Positions 1 to 5,627 of a stretch of 5,627 nucleotides of DNA are shown one piece after another. The stretch is from assembly GCA_023428515.1 (NCBI GenBank), contig JAEYXI010000683.1, forward strand, positions 1 through 5,627. Direction: 5' to 3'. The position numbers were made by a program, and so were the translations under genes. Source of the stretch: Pseudomonadota bacterium (GTDB lineage: Bacteria; Pseudomonadota; Alphaproteobacteria; Rhizobiales; Rhizobiaceae). Each line of letters opens with the position of its first letter. Positions within the stretch are counted from its first letter, which is position 1. The notes below the pieces were generated by a model. It did no database searches. It was not told where the DNA came from and was given only the letters and a program-made list of their open reading frames with translations.

Positions 1-159
1 AAAGAAGACGACGGTGCCAGAACCGTCGAGCAGCGAGCGGACGCCGAGATAGGTGTAGACGCCGCTGCCCAGCGCCAGGGTGGCCAGGACGAAACGGGTC
101 ATCGTCTCGAGCGAGGCGATATGATCCTTCAGGCGGCGTGACTGGGCGGCGCGGCTCAT
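1..159 (-). CDS. Hypothetical membrane protein, N-terminal fragment (runs off left edge)
   Basis: An open frame reads leftward from an ATG at 159-157 to the window edge: 53 codons with no stop. The protein starts MSRAAQSRRLKDHIASLETM, a basic, probably cytoplasmic head with a short amphipathic stretch. A hydrophobic segment follows at about residues 22-41 (rich in V, L, A and G, ending near TYLGV), and a second hydrophobic run begins at the edge. This suggests an inner-membrane protein with its N-terminus inside, by the positive-inside rule. A Shine-Dalgarno-like TTGAGGA lies a few bases upstream of the ATG on the minus strand, which supports this start. It follows the exported-protein gene in the same direction after a 54-base gap with no visible terminator, so the two may be co-transcribed. 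I do not recognise the family, and the function is unknown. Confidence 0.6.
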   Translation of the reverse strand, partial: MSRAAQSRRLKDHIASLETMTRFVLATLALGSGVYTYLGVRSLLDGSGTVVFF

Positions 160-213
160 CGATCCTCAACCCTCATCGTGCGCCTGCAACTGGGACGCAG
201 GAACATGACCAAA

Positions 214-630
214 TCAGGGCTGAACGCGTCTGATGGCGGCACCCGGCGCGGCGTGCTCGTTGATGCCGCACCATTTGCCGGGCAGGTCGGGCAGTTCGCC
301 GTCTTCCAGGCCGTACATGTAGCTCCGCCCCTTCAAAAGGACGGCCGGTTTCCAGCACTCGTAGGGAACGCCTTCGTCGTCATCGAGATAGACGACACCG
401 TCCGAACTTGCGCCGGCGCCTTCGTAGGCGGCGAGTTCGCGGGCGAGGTGGCCCTGGCCGACGACGATGCGCTTGTAGCCGGTGCGGCTGTGGACGATGA
501 GATTGCCGAAGCTGTCGGCGTAGATGCGGTCGTGGGAAGCGCCGCTGCCGGCATGGGCCGAGGCGAGGCCGGCCAACACAATGCCGACGGCGAGCGGCAG
601 GAAGCCCAATTCACTCAGTCCAAAACGCAT
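214..630 (-). CDS. Small exported protein of unknown function (signal peptide, 138 aa)
   Basis: This 138-residue protein opens with a probable Sec signal peptide. Residues 1-9 contain a single Arg, residues 10-23 are hydrophobic, and an Ala-His-Ala motif at 25-27 fits signal peptidase I cleavage before Gly28. There is no lipobox Cys, so the mature protein of about 111 residues should be periplasmic or secreted. The mature part has only two cysteines, Cys92 and Cys121, which could form a disulfide. It also has an acidic run (LDDDE, 82-86) and several Tyr/Gly-rich turns, suggesting a small beta-rich domain. The start is supported by AAGGA 9 bases upstream of the ATG on the minus strand. It is transcribed divergently from sdhC and shares the 431-base control region with it. 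I do not recognise a domain, so no function is assigned. Overlapping frames on both strands look like shadows of this one. Confidence 0.65.
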   Translation of the reverse strand: MRFGLSELGFLPLAVGIVLAGLASAHAGSGASHDRIYADSFGNLIVHSRTGYKRIVVGQGHLARELAAYEGAGASSDGVVYLDDDEGVPYECWKPAVLLKGRSYMYGLEDGELPDLPGKWCGINEHAAPGAAIRRVQP

Positions 631-695
631 GGCGCGTCATCCTTCGTGCGGTTCTGGACAGAGAGCCCCTGCCCATCGCCTCCTCGACGGACAAA

Positions 696-710
696 TTAAC
701 CTTTTCTTAA
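696..710. promoter_or_regulatory. CtrA-type box TTAA-N7-TTAA
   Basis: TTAACCTTTTCTTAA matches the alphaproteobacterial CtrA consensus TTAA-N7-TTAA exactly. A third TTAA at 717-720 follows with a 6-base spacing. The box lies 66 bases upstream of the exported-protein start (630) and about 350 bases upstream of sdhC, so the minus-strand gene is the likelier target. The motif is short and AT-rich, so chance occurrence in an AT-rich promoter patch is a real possibility. CtrA is the cell-cycle response regulator of this class, and occupancy here is inference. Confidence 0.4.
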
Positions 711-866
711 GCTTTGTTAAGAGGCCAGGGCCCGGCGGCGATCAAGGCTTCGGGAACATGGTTAATATCAACAGCGCCGAATCTCGCTTCATCGCGCGGC
801 CGGTCCTGTCCGCCAGCCGCTGATTCGGCTCGCCTGCAGTCTCTTTTGCGCTGCAATATCCGGCGG

Positions 867-892
867 GCTTGCTTCAATCGATTGAAGCAAGC
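867..892. repeat. Perfect 26-bp palindrome, probable operator
   Basis: The left arm GCTTGCTTCAATC (867-879) is followed directly by its exact reverse complement (880-892), giving 13 paired bases per arm and no spacer. The symmetry ends at the flanking bases. No T-run follows, and a zero-spacer hairpin is a poor terminator, so a binding site for a dimeric regulator is the better reading. The even palindrome with central CG (CAATCGATTG) resembles the general form of LacI-family operators. It differs from the FixK/FNR box TTGAT-N4-ATCAA, whose arms have the opposite polarity. It lies 169 bases upstream of the sdhC start. Confidence 0.6.
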
Positions 893-894
893 GA

Positions 895-912
895 CCTGTA
901 CTTGCGTACAGG
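895..912. repeat. Inverted repeat CCTGTAC-TTGC-GTACAGG, possible operator
   Basis: Two exact 7-base arms, CCTGTAC (895-901) and GTACAGG (906-912), flank a 4-base spacer. It starts two bases after the 26-bp palindrome, so the two dyads form a nearly continuous 46-base block. The arm sequences are unrelated to the larger palindrome, which suggests a second regulator or a second mode of binding. The last bases of the spacer and the right arm overlap a weak -35-like TTGCGT, so a protein bound here could affect sdhC transcription. Confidence 0.45.
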
Positions 913-932
913 CCGTCGCAACTAAATATATG
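902..932 (+). promoter_or_regulatory. Weak candidate sdhC promoter overlapping the inverted repeat
   Basis: TTGCGT (902-907) could serve as a -35 element. The AT-rich stretch ACTAAATATATG (921-932) holds TAAATA (923-928, spacer 15) or TATATG (927-932, spacer 19), and neither spacing is ideal. The case rests mainly on an isolated AT-rich patch just downstream of the two dyads in a GC-rich background. Confidence 0.22.
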
Positions 933-953
933 CGCCGGAACGGTTTTCGCACT

Positions 954-982
954 TTGACGCGGTGCAAAAAGAGTTTTAGGGA
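954..982 (+). promoter_or_regulatory. Alternative candidate sdhC promoter TTGACG-N17-TAGGGA
   Basis: TTGACG at 954-959 matches five of six bases of the sigma-70 -35 consensus. At 17 bases spacing the -10 position reads TAGGGA (977-982), a poor match beyond the first TA. If used, the transcript would start near 989, giving a 5' leader of about 70 bases. The dyads would then lie about 80-120 bases upstream of the transcript start, a position that suits an activator. Confidence 0.28.
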
Positions 983-1061
983 AACGACAGCAAACGTCGC
1001 AAGCTGCGCCTGTCATGACGATCCGGATGGGCCCAGCGATCGGCGCCTATCTGGGGGAGCC

Positions 1062-1460
1062 ATGAGCAAGGCCACAGCCACCCGAGCGAGACCGCTTTCA
1101 CCGCATCTCTCGATCTATCGGTGGCCCATCACAATGGCGATGTCGATCATACATCGCGTCACGGGCGGCGCTCTCTATGTCGGCACGCTGCTGGTGGCCT
1201 GGTGGCTGATCGCGGCTGCGACCTCGGAAGAGCATTTTGCCTTCGTCGACTGGCTGGTCGGCTCTTGGTTCGGCCTGCTGGTGCTGTTCGGCTACACCTG
1301 GGCGCTCTTCCATCACATGCTCGGCGGCATCAGGCATCTGGTGTGGGACACCGGGGCCGGGCTGAAGAAGGAAACCGCATCGCAACTCGCCTGGGCGACG
1401 GTCGCCGGCTCGCTGCTTTTGACCGCCGCCGTCTGGCTTTTCTATTTCCTGGCGCGGTGA
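1062..1460 (+). CDS. sdhC: Succinate dehydrogenase cytochrome b556 subunit SdhC
   Basis: This is the larger membrane-anchor subunit of complex II, which binds heme b and helps form the ubiquinone site in the inner membrane. The 132-aa product has the family N-terminal signature RPLSPHLSIYRWP (10-22), then SIIHRVTGG (28-36). Ser28 and Arg32 correspond to the quinone-site Ser27 and Arg31 of E. coli. HHMLGGIRH (84-92) carries His85, equivalent to the heme ligand His84. There are three hydrophobic helices at about 26-50, 66-88 and 106-130. I chose the ATG at 1062 because the conserved family start begins just after it and GGGGGAG lies immediately upstream, although the spacing is tight. The frame stays open back to 714, but that extension has no family character. 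It is the first gene of the operon, with sdhD starting 7 bases after its stop. Confidence 0.95.
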   Translation: MSKATATRARPLSPHLSIYRWPITMAMSIIHRVTGGALYVGTLLVAWWLIAAATSEEHFAFVDWLVGSWFGLLVLFGYTWALFHHMLGGIRHLVWDTGAGLKKETASQLAWATVAGSLLLTAAVWLFYFLAR

Positions 1461-1467
1461 AGCGATC

Positions 1468-1851
1468 ATGAGCGACATGAGAACACCCCTCGGCAAGGTT
1501 CGCGGCCTCGGCGCAGCCAGGGAAGGCACCGGCAATTTCTGGCGGATGCGCGTCACCTCAATCGCGCTGGTGCCGCTTTCGATGTTCGTCGTCGGCTGGG
1601 TGCTTTCGATGCGCGGCGCCGGACTGGCGGAGATACGGGCGTCGCTCGCCAGCCCGCTGATCGCGCTCGCCATGGCGCTGTTCCTGATCATCAGCCTCGA
1701 CCATATGCGTCTCGGCATGAAGGAGATCATCGAGGACTATGTGCACGAGGAAGGCAGCCGACTGGCCTTGCTGATCCTGAACACATTCTTCTGCGTGCTG
1801 ATCGGCGTGGCGTCGATCTTCGCGCTTCTGAAACTGTCATTCGGGGGCTGA
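1468..1851 (+). CDS. sdhD: Succinate dehydrogenase hydrophobic membrane anchor SdhD
   Basis: This is the second membrane anchor of complex II, which shares heme b and the quinone site with SdhC. The product is 127 aa. It opens with [18 protein letters not shown] (4-21), typical of alphaproteobacterial SdhD. Hydrophobic helices lie at about 30-48, 62-84 and 98-124. His79 in DHMRLGM, followed 11 and 12 residues later by Asp90 and Tyr91 (EDYV), reproduces the spacing of E. coli His71 (heme ligand), Asp82 and Tyr83 (quinone contact). The start is slightly ambiguous. ATG 1468 has only a weak ribosome site (GGTGAAG, overlapping the sdhC stop), and ATG 1477 (Met4) would give the start seen in many relatives. 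The stop is one base before the sdhA start, so the pair is probably translationally coupled. Confidence 0.94.
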   Translation: MSDMRTPLGKVRGLGAAREGTGNFWRMRVTSIALVPLSMFVVGWVLSMRGAGLAEIRASLASPLIALAMALFLIISLDHMRLGMKEIIEDYVHEEGSRLALLILNTFFCVLIGVASIFALLKLSFGG

Positions 1852-1852
1852 A

Positions 1853-3682
1853 GTGGCCGAAGGAAAGAAGGCCGGCGGGGCCTATACATTCGTCGATCAT
1901 CAATATGACGTCGTCGTCGTGGGCGCCGGCGGCTCGGGCCTGCGCGCAACCCTCGGCATGGCTGAGCAGGGGCTGAAGACGGCCTGTATCACCAAGGTCT
2001 TCCCGACGCGCTCCCATACGGTGGCTGCCCAGGGCGGCATCGCGGCATCGCTGCGCAACATGGGTCCCGACAACTGGCAATGGCACATGTACGACACCGT
2101 CAAGGGGTCGGACTGGCTGGGCGACATGGACGCCATGGAATATCTGGCCCGCGAGGCGCCTGCCGCCATCTACGAGCTCGAGCATTACGGCGTGCCGTTC
2201 TCGCGAACCGAGGAAGGCAAGATCTACCAGCGCCCCTTCGGCGGCCACATGCAGAATTTCGGCGATGGCCCGCCCGTCCAGCGCACCTGCGCGGCGGCTG
2301 ACCGCACAGGCCACGCCATCCTGCACACGCTTTACGGACAGTCCCTCAAGCACAACGCCCAGTTCTTCATCGAGTACTTCGCCATCGACCTCATCATGTC
2401 GGACGACGGTGTGTGCACCGGTGTCGTCGCGTGGAACCTCGACGACGGCACCATTCACCGTTTCTCGGCCAAGATGGTGGTGCTGGCGACCGGCGGTTAC
2501 GGCCGGGCCTATTTCTCCTGCACCTCGGCGCATACCTGCACCGGCGACGGCGCCGGCATGATTGCCCGCGCGGGCCTGCCGCTGCAGGACATGGAATTCG
2601 TGCAGTTCCACCCGACCGGCATCTATGGCGCGGGCTGCCTGATCACCGAAGGCGTGCGCGGCGAAGGCGGCTATCTGGTCAACTCCGAAGGCGAGCGCTT
2701 CATGGAGCGCTACGCGCCGTCGGCCAAGGACCTCGCCTCGCGAGACGTGGTCTCGCGCTGCATGACGCTGGAAATCCGCGAAGGACGCGGCGTCGGCAAG
2801 ATGAAGGACCACATCTACCTTCACCTCGACCATCTCGACCCGGCGGTCATCCACGAGCGGCTGCCCGGCATCGCCGAGTCCGCCAAGATCTTCGCGGGCG
2901 TCGACGTCAGCCACGAGCCGATTCCGGTCCTGCCTACCGTGCATTACAATATGGGCGGCATACCGACGAACTATTGGGGCGAGGTGCTCAATCCCACCGA
3001 GGGCGATCCGGACCGGATCTCGCCCGGCCTGATGGCTGCCGGCGAGGCGGCGTGCTGCTCGGTTCACGGCGCCAACCGCCTCGGCTCCAACTCGCTGACC
3101 GACCTTGTCGTGTTCGGCCGCGCGGCTGCCATCCGCGCCGGGCAGGTGGTCGACCGCGAGGCAGCCGTGCCGCCGGTCAACGTCGCAGCATGCGACAAGA
3201 TCATGGATCGCTTCGACAGGCTGCGTCATGCCAACGGCTCCACGCCCACGGCCGTCATCCGCGACAGGATGCAGCGCGCCATGCAGGAGGACGCGGCGGT
3301 CTTCCGGATGGAGGAAACGCTGCAACAGGGATGCAGGCGCATCTCCGAAATCTGGAAGGAACTGCCTGACGTCAAGGTCACCGATCGCTCGATGATCTGG
3401 AATTCCGATCTGGTGGAGACGCTGGAACTGGAAAACCTGATGGCCTGCGCCATCACCACGATCTACGGCGCGGAAGCCCGTCAGGAGAGCCGTGGCGCAC
3501 AGGCCCGCGAGGACTACCCGGACCGGGACGACAAGAACTGGCGCAAGCATACGCTGGCGCGCCTCGCGCCCGACGGCACGGTTACGCTGAGCTATCGGCC
3601 CGTTCACACCGAGCCGATGCTGCCGGTGTCCGAAGGCGGCATCGACCCGGCCAAGATCGCGCCCAAGGCGCGGGTTTATTGA
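1853..3682 (+). CDS. sdhA: Succinate dehydrogenase flavoprotein subunit SdhA
   Basis: This is the catalytic subunit of complex II. It oxidises succinate to fumarate and passes electrons through covalently bound FAD to SdhB on the cytoplasmic face. The product is 609 aa, full length for the family. The N-terminal dinucleotide-binding motif [14 protein letters not shown] spans 19-32. His55 in [10 protein letters not shown] is the expected site of covalent FAD attachment (E. coli His45). The active-site set is complete: His253 (QFHPTG), Thr265-Glu266 (ITEG), Arg297 (ASRDVVSR), His364 (VHYNMGG) and Arg409 ([10 protein letters not shown]). These sit 10-11 residues later than E. coli His242, Thr254, Glu255, Arg286, His354 and Arg399. 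The start is GTG at 1853: GGGGG lies 5 bases upstream, and the next Met is at residue 36, inside the FAD domain. No frameshift or missing residue is seen. Confidence 0.97.
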   Translation: MAEGKKAGGAYTFVDHQYDVVVVGAGGSGLRATLGMAEQGLKTACITKVFPTRSHTVAAQGGIAASLRNMGPDNWQWHMYDTVKGSDWLGDMDAMEYLAREAPAAIYELEHYGVPFSRTEEGKIYQRPFGGHMQNFGDGPPVQRTCAAADRTGHAILHTLYGQSLKHNAQFFIEYFAIDLIMSDDGVCTGVVAWNLDDGTIHRFSAKMVVLATGGYGRAYFSCTSAHTCTGDGAGMIARAGLPLQDMEFVQFHPTGIYGAGCLITEGVRGEGGYLVNSEGERFMERYAPSAKDLASRDVVSRCMTLEIREGRGVGKMKDHIYLHLDHLDPAVIHERLPGIAESAKIFAGVDVSHEPIPVLPTVHYNMGGIPTNYWGEVLNPTEGDPDRISPGLMAAGEAACCSVHGANRLGSNSLTDLVVFGRAAAIRAGQVVDREAAVPPVNVAACDKIMDRFDRLRHANGSTPTAVIRDRMQRAMQEDAAVFRMEETLQQGCRRISEIWKELPDVKVTDRSMIWNSDLVETLELENLMACAITTIYGAEARQESRGAQAREDYPDRDDKNWRKHTLARLAPDGTVTLSYRPVHTEPMLPVSEGGIDPAKIAPKARVY

Positions 3683-3697
3683 GAGGGACGATTTCGA

Positions 3698-4477
3698 ATG
3701 GTTGAATTCGCACTTCCCAAGAACTCGAAGATCCGCGAAGGCAAGACCTGGCCGAAGCCGGAAGGCGCGACCAATTTGCGCGAGTACCGCATCTACCGCT
3801 GGAACCCCGATGACGGCGAGAATCCCAGCGTCGACACCTATTTTGTCGACATGGACGATTGCGGCCCGATGGTGCTCGACGCGCTTTTGTGGATCAAGAA
3901 CAAGATCGACCCGACGCTGACGCTGCGCCGCTCGTGCCGCGAAGGCATCTGCGGCTCCTGCGCGATGAATATCGACGGCTCGAACACGCTGGCCTGCACC
4001 AAGGGCGCTGACGACATCAAGGGCGCGGTGAAGGTCTATCCGCTGCCGCACATGGAGGTGGTGAAGGACCTCGTGCCCGACCTCACCAACTTCTACGCGC
4101 AGCATGCCTCGATCCAGCCCTATCTGCAGACGGTGTCGCCGGAGCCGGCAAAGGAATGGCTGCAGAGCCACGAGGACCGGCAGAAGCTCGACGGGCTCTA
4201 CGAGTGCATCCTGTGCGCCTGCTGCTCGACCGCCTGCCCGAGCTACTGGTGGAACGGCGAGCGCTATTTGGGCCCGGCGGTGCTCCTGCAGGCTTATCGC
4301 TGGCTGATCGATTCAAGGGATGAAGCGACCGGCGAGCGGCTCGACAATCTGGAAGACCCCTTCCGCCTCTACCGCTGCCACACCATCATGAACTGCGCGC
4401 AGGTCTGCCCGAAGGGGCTGAACCCGGCCAAGGCAATCGCGGAAATCAAGAAGATGATGGTGGAGCGGAGAGTTTAA
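3698..4477 (+). CDS. sdhB: Succinate dehydrogenase iron-sulfur subunit SdhB
   Basis: This subunit wires SdhA to the quinone site through three Fe-S clusters. The product is 259 aa. Cys80, Cys85, Cys88 and Cys100 in the ferredoxin-like N-terminal domain bind [2Fe-2S]. Cys170, Cys173, Cys176 and Cys237 fit the [4Fe-4S] ligands. Cys180, Cys227 and Cys233 fit the [3Fe-4S] ligands. Quinone-site residues are kept: Pro181, Trp185 (PSYWWN), His228 and Ile230 (CHTIMNC), matching E. coli Pro160, Trp164, His207 and Ile209. An N-terminal extension of about 20 residues relative to E. coli ([13 protein letters not shown]) is usual in this bacterial class. GAGGGA, overlapping the sdhA stop codon, lies 9 bases before the ATG and serves as the ribosome site. 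It is the last sdh gene, and no terminator is visible between it and the next gene. Confidence 0.97.
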   Translation: MVEFALPKNSKIREGKTWPKPEGATNLREYRIYRWNPDDGENPSVDTYFVDMDDCGPMVLDALLWIKNKIDPTLTLRRSCREGICGSCAMNIDGSNTLACTKGADDIKGAVKVYPLPHMEVVKDLVPDLTNFYAQHASIQPYLQTVSPEPAKEWLQSHEDRQKLDGLYECILCACCSTACPSYWWNGERYLGPAVLLQAYRWLIDSRDEATGERLDNLEDPFRLYRCHTIMNCAQVCPKGLNPAKAIAEIKKMMVERRV

Positions 4478-4483
4478 AGTTGG

Positions 4484-5296
4484 ATGAGTTCACTGCTTGA
4501 CGGGTTTTCGACCGACGCTGTCGCCTCGATCCAATCTCGCCTTGAAATTGTCCGCTCCGACGGCCTCCGGATTCTCTTCGCTATCGAGAGTGGTAGCCGT
4601 GCCTGGGGGTTCCCATCTCCCGACAGCGATTATGATTGCCGCTTCATCTTCGTTCGGCCACCAAGGCAACATCTGGTTCTCGAACAACCTCGCGACGTCA
4701 TCGAATTCCCTATAGAGGGGGATGTCGATGCAGGTGGCTGGGATCTACGCAAGGCGCTTTTGCTAGCGCTGTCGGGCAATGCGGTTGTCGTCGAATGGGC
4801 GAACTCGCCGATAGTCTATGAAGAGATCGATGGTTTTCGACCGCGCCTGCTTGCCTTACTGCAGCAGATCGTCGATCCGGCAAAAGTCGTAAGACATTAT
4901 CTAGGTCTTGCCCGTTCGCACATAGTGCGTCTCGGCGGCTTCGATGACGAGGTCAAACTCAAGCGCGTGTTCTATCTCCTCAGGCCCTTGATCGCCCTGG
5001 ATTGGATGGAGCAACGCGGGTTCGGCTCTCTGCCACCCATGAATATGATGGAGTGCCTCGCCCAGTCCGAGATTGCCGCCGATGCGGCAGATGAAATCCA
5101 CCTGCTGGTTGAAGCCAAGGCAAGAACGCGAGAGATGGGTACCGACAGGGTGCCAACTGCCATCGCGCGTTATGCTGAAGCGCGTTACGCTCATCATCAA
5201 ATGAATATGCTCGCCGAAAAGCGAAATGAGGCACAGCGCAAACTCGACCGTGTCCTCGCTGAAAATTTCTATCGAGAGGAAGTGGAACGACCATGA
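4484..5296 (+). CDS. RlaP-like predicted nucleotidyltransferase (DNA polymerase beta superfamily)
   Basis: The 270-aa product carries a polymerase-beta-type nucleotidyltransferase core. Gly37-Ser38 in ESGSRAWGF and the metal-binding pair Asp49/Asp51 in SPDSDYD fit the GS...DxD signature. Downstream blocks typical of the COG3541/PF10127 family follow: GWDLRKAL (86-93), NAVVVEWANSPIVY (100-113), VKLKRVFYLLRPL (158-170) and LPPM (184-187). That family includes RlaP, linked by comparative genomics to RNA repair. No RNA ligase or other repair gene is visible here, so the substrate is unknown. It starts 6 bases after sdhB with a poorly placed ribosome site (GGAG 13 bases upstream), so translation may depend on coupling to sdhB. 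GC is about 56% by hand count over 4501-5280, against roughly mid-60s in its neighbours. It uses ATA, CTA, TTA, GTA and AGA codons that are scarce in sdhA, which suggests later acquisition. The family call is firm and the function is not. Confidence 0.85.
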   Translation: MSSLLDGFSTDAVASIQSRLEIVRSDGLRILFAIESGSRAWGFPSPDSDYDCRFIFVRPPRQHLVLEQPRDVIEFPIEGDVDAGGWDLRKALLLALSGNAVVVEWANSPIVYEEIDGFRPRLLALLQQIVDPAKVVRHYLGLARSHIVRLGGFDDEVKLKRVFYLLRPLIALDWMEQRGFGSLPPMNMMECLAQSEIAADAADEIHLLVEAKARTREMGTDRVPTAIARYAEARYAHHQMNMLAEKRNEAQRKLDRVLAENFYREEVERP

Positions 5297-5627
5297 CGGA
5301 TCAAAACGACTTCCCCATTCTCAACCCTGCCGAAGCGCGCGTTCTCGGCTGCCTGGCCGAGAAGAAGGAACTGACGCCGGATGTCTATCCGCTTTCGCTG
5401 AACGGCGCCGTCACGGCGGCCAACCAGAAGACGGCGCGCGAGCCCGTGATGGCTCTGGCCGAGGTCGAGGTCAGCCGAGCCCTGAAGACGCTCACGGAAA
5501 AGGGGTTGGTGCGCCAGGCTGTCGCGTCGCGCGTCGAGCGTTACGAACATCTCCTGGCGCAGAAATTTTCCCTCACGCAGTCGCAGATCGCGATCATCGG
5601 CCTGCTTCTCTTGCGGGGGCCGCAGAC
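5293..5627 (+). CDS. yceH: YceH-family (DUF480/UPF0502) protein, N-terminal part (runs off right edge)
   Basis: The frame opens at ATG 5293 and continues to the window edge: 111 codons plus two bases, about half the usual family length of a little over 200 residues. The signature of the YceH family is clear: LNPAEARVLGCLAEKKELTP (10-29), then YPLSLNGAVTAANQK (32-46), REPVM (49-53), VSRALKTLTEKGLVR (60-74) and SRVERYEH (79-86). A second helical block begins near residue 93 (LTQSQIAIIGLLLLRGPQ). The family folds as tandem winged helices, so nucleic-acid binding is a reasonable guess, but no function is established to my knowledge. The start overlaps the stop of the nucleotidyltransferase by four bases (ATGA), with AGGA 12 bases upstream inside that gene, so coupled translation is likely. 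GC (about 66% over 5341-5520) is back to the level of the sdh genes. Confidence 0.92.
   Translation, partial: MTDQNDFPILNPAEARVLGCLAEKKELTPDVYPLSLNGAVTAANQKTAREPVMALAEVEVSRALKTLTEKGLVRQAVASRVERYEHLLAQKFSLTQSQIAIIGLLLLRGPQ

Larger units (their letters stand above)
631..1061. other. Divergent intergenic control region upstream of sdhC
   Basis: These 431 bases separate the start codons of the divergent exported-protein gene and sdhC. No convincing gene is present. The frame that runs into sdhC from 714 and the minus-strand frames at 707-1016 lack ribosome sites and have low-complexity, Arg-rich or random-looking products. The stretch is more AT-rich than its surroundings around 690-720, 760-772 and 920-980. 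It contains a CtrA-type box, a perfect 26-bp palindrome, an 18-bp inverted repeat and weak promoter candidates, which are listed separately. No obvious terminator (GC-rich hairpin plus T-run) was seen. Confidence 0.7.

Noticed and set aside
867..892. FixK/FNR (anaerobox) site
   Set aside because: The consensus TTGAT-N4-ATCAA is not present. The inner arms read TTCAAT and ATTGAA, which is the opposite arm order and lacks the 4-base spacer.
867..912. The two dyads read as a transcription terminator
   Set aside because: Neither is followed by a T-run on either strand, the larger one has no loop, and there is no upstream plus-strand gene here whose transcript would need ending.
707..1016. Minus-strand open frames of 75-86 codons in the intergenic region
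   Set aside because: They are Arg-rich products with no ribosome site, crossing the dyads and the AT-rich control elements. They are most likely chance frames.
714..1061. In-frame N-terminal extension of sdhC back to an ATG at 714
   Set aside because: The extension runs through both palindromes and the promoter region, has no family similarity, and would more than double the N-terminus. The conserved SdhC start lies just after ATG 1062.
2413..3369. Plus-strand 318-codon frame inside sdhA
   Set aside because: It is an Arg/His/Pro-rich shadow of sdhA in another frame, and the sdhA catalytic motifs are intact through this stretch.
1727..4171. Very long minus-strand open frame (814 codons) antisense to sdhA, sdhD and sdhB
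   Set aside because: It lies opposite fully intact, strongly conserved sdh genes. Its product is a low-information mix rich in R, H, A, G, V and D. Long antisense frames are expected opposite GC-rich genes with strong third-position bias.
1..5627. CRISPR arrays, tRNA/rRNA genes, insertion-sequence ends, or a hidden defence system
   Set aside because: No repeated spaced units, cloverleaf-like tRNA sequence, transposase motifs or terminal inverted repeats were seen by eye. The only accessory-looking gene is the nucleotidyltransferase.

Overview
The window carries a complete succinate dehydrogenase operon, sdhC-sdhD-sdhA-sdhB (complex II / TCA cycle), at 1062-4477 on the plus strand. It is followed in the same direction by a RlaP-like nucleotidyltransferase gene and by the start of a yceH (DUF480) gene that runs off the right edge. 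Upstream of sdhC, and divergent from it, are two minus-strand genes: a small exported protein and the N-terminus of a membrane protein that runs off the left edge. The organism is most likely an alphaproteobacterium of the Rhizobiales, with a Mesorhizobium/Phyllobacteriaceae-like flavour. This rests on the GC-rich coding sequence (roughly mid-60s % by hand sampling), the sdhCDAB order, the alpha-type SdhC and SdhD termini, and a CtrA-type box. The genus assignment is inference.

Layout: 1-159 (minus) is the start of a hypothetical membrane protein. 214-630 (minus) encodes a 138-aa protein with a signal peptide. 631-1061 is a 431-base divergent control region. It holds a TTAA-N7-TTAA box near the minus-strand gene, a perfect 26-bp palindrome and an adjacent 18-bp inverted repeat, plus weak promoter candidates. 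1062-4477 holds sdhC, sdhD, sdhA and sdhB with gaps of 7, 1 and 15 bases. All four subunits keep their catalytic, Fe-S, heme and quinone residues, with spacing that matches the Escherichia coli enzyme. 4484-5296 is the nucleotidyltransferase, 6 bases after sdhB. 5293-5627 is yceH, which overlaps it by 4 bases (ATGA).

How it works together: SdhA oxidises succinate to fumarate on covalent FAD. SdhB carries electrons over three Fe-S clusters to the quinone site formed with SdhC and SdhD, which anchor the enzyme in the inner membrane. The two downstream genes have no evident link to respiration. I see no terminator between sdhB and the nucleotidyltransferase, so read-through is possible. The nucleotidyltransferase gene is clearly less GC-rich (about 56% by my count) and uses codons rare in its neighbours, so it looks like a later arrival.

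I do not see a convincing undescribed multi-gene system. The points most worth a second look are the paired palindromes upstream of sdhC and the compositionally foreign RlaP-like gene coupled to yceH.
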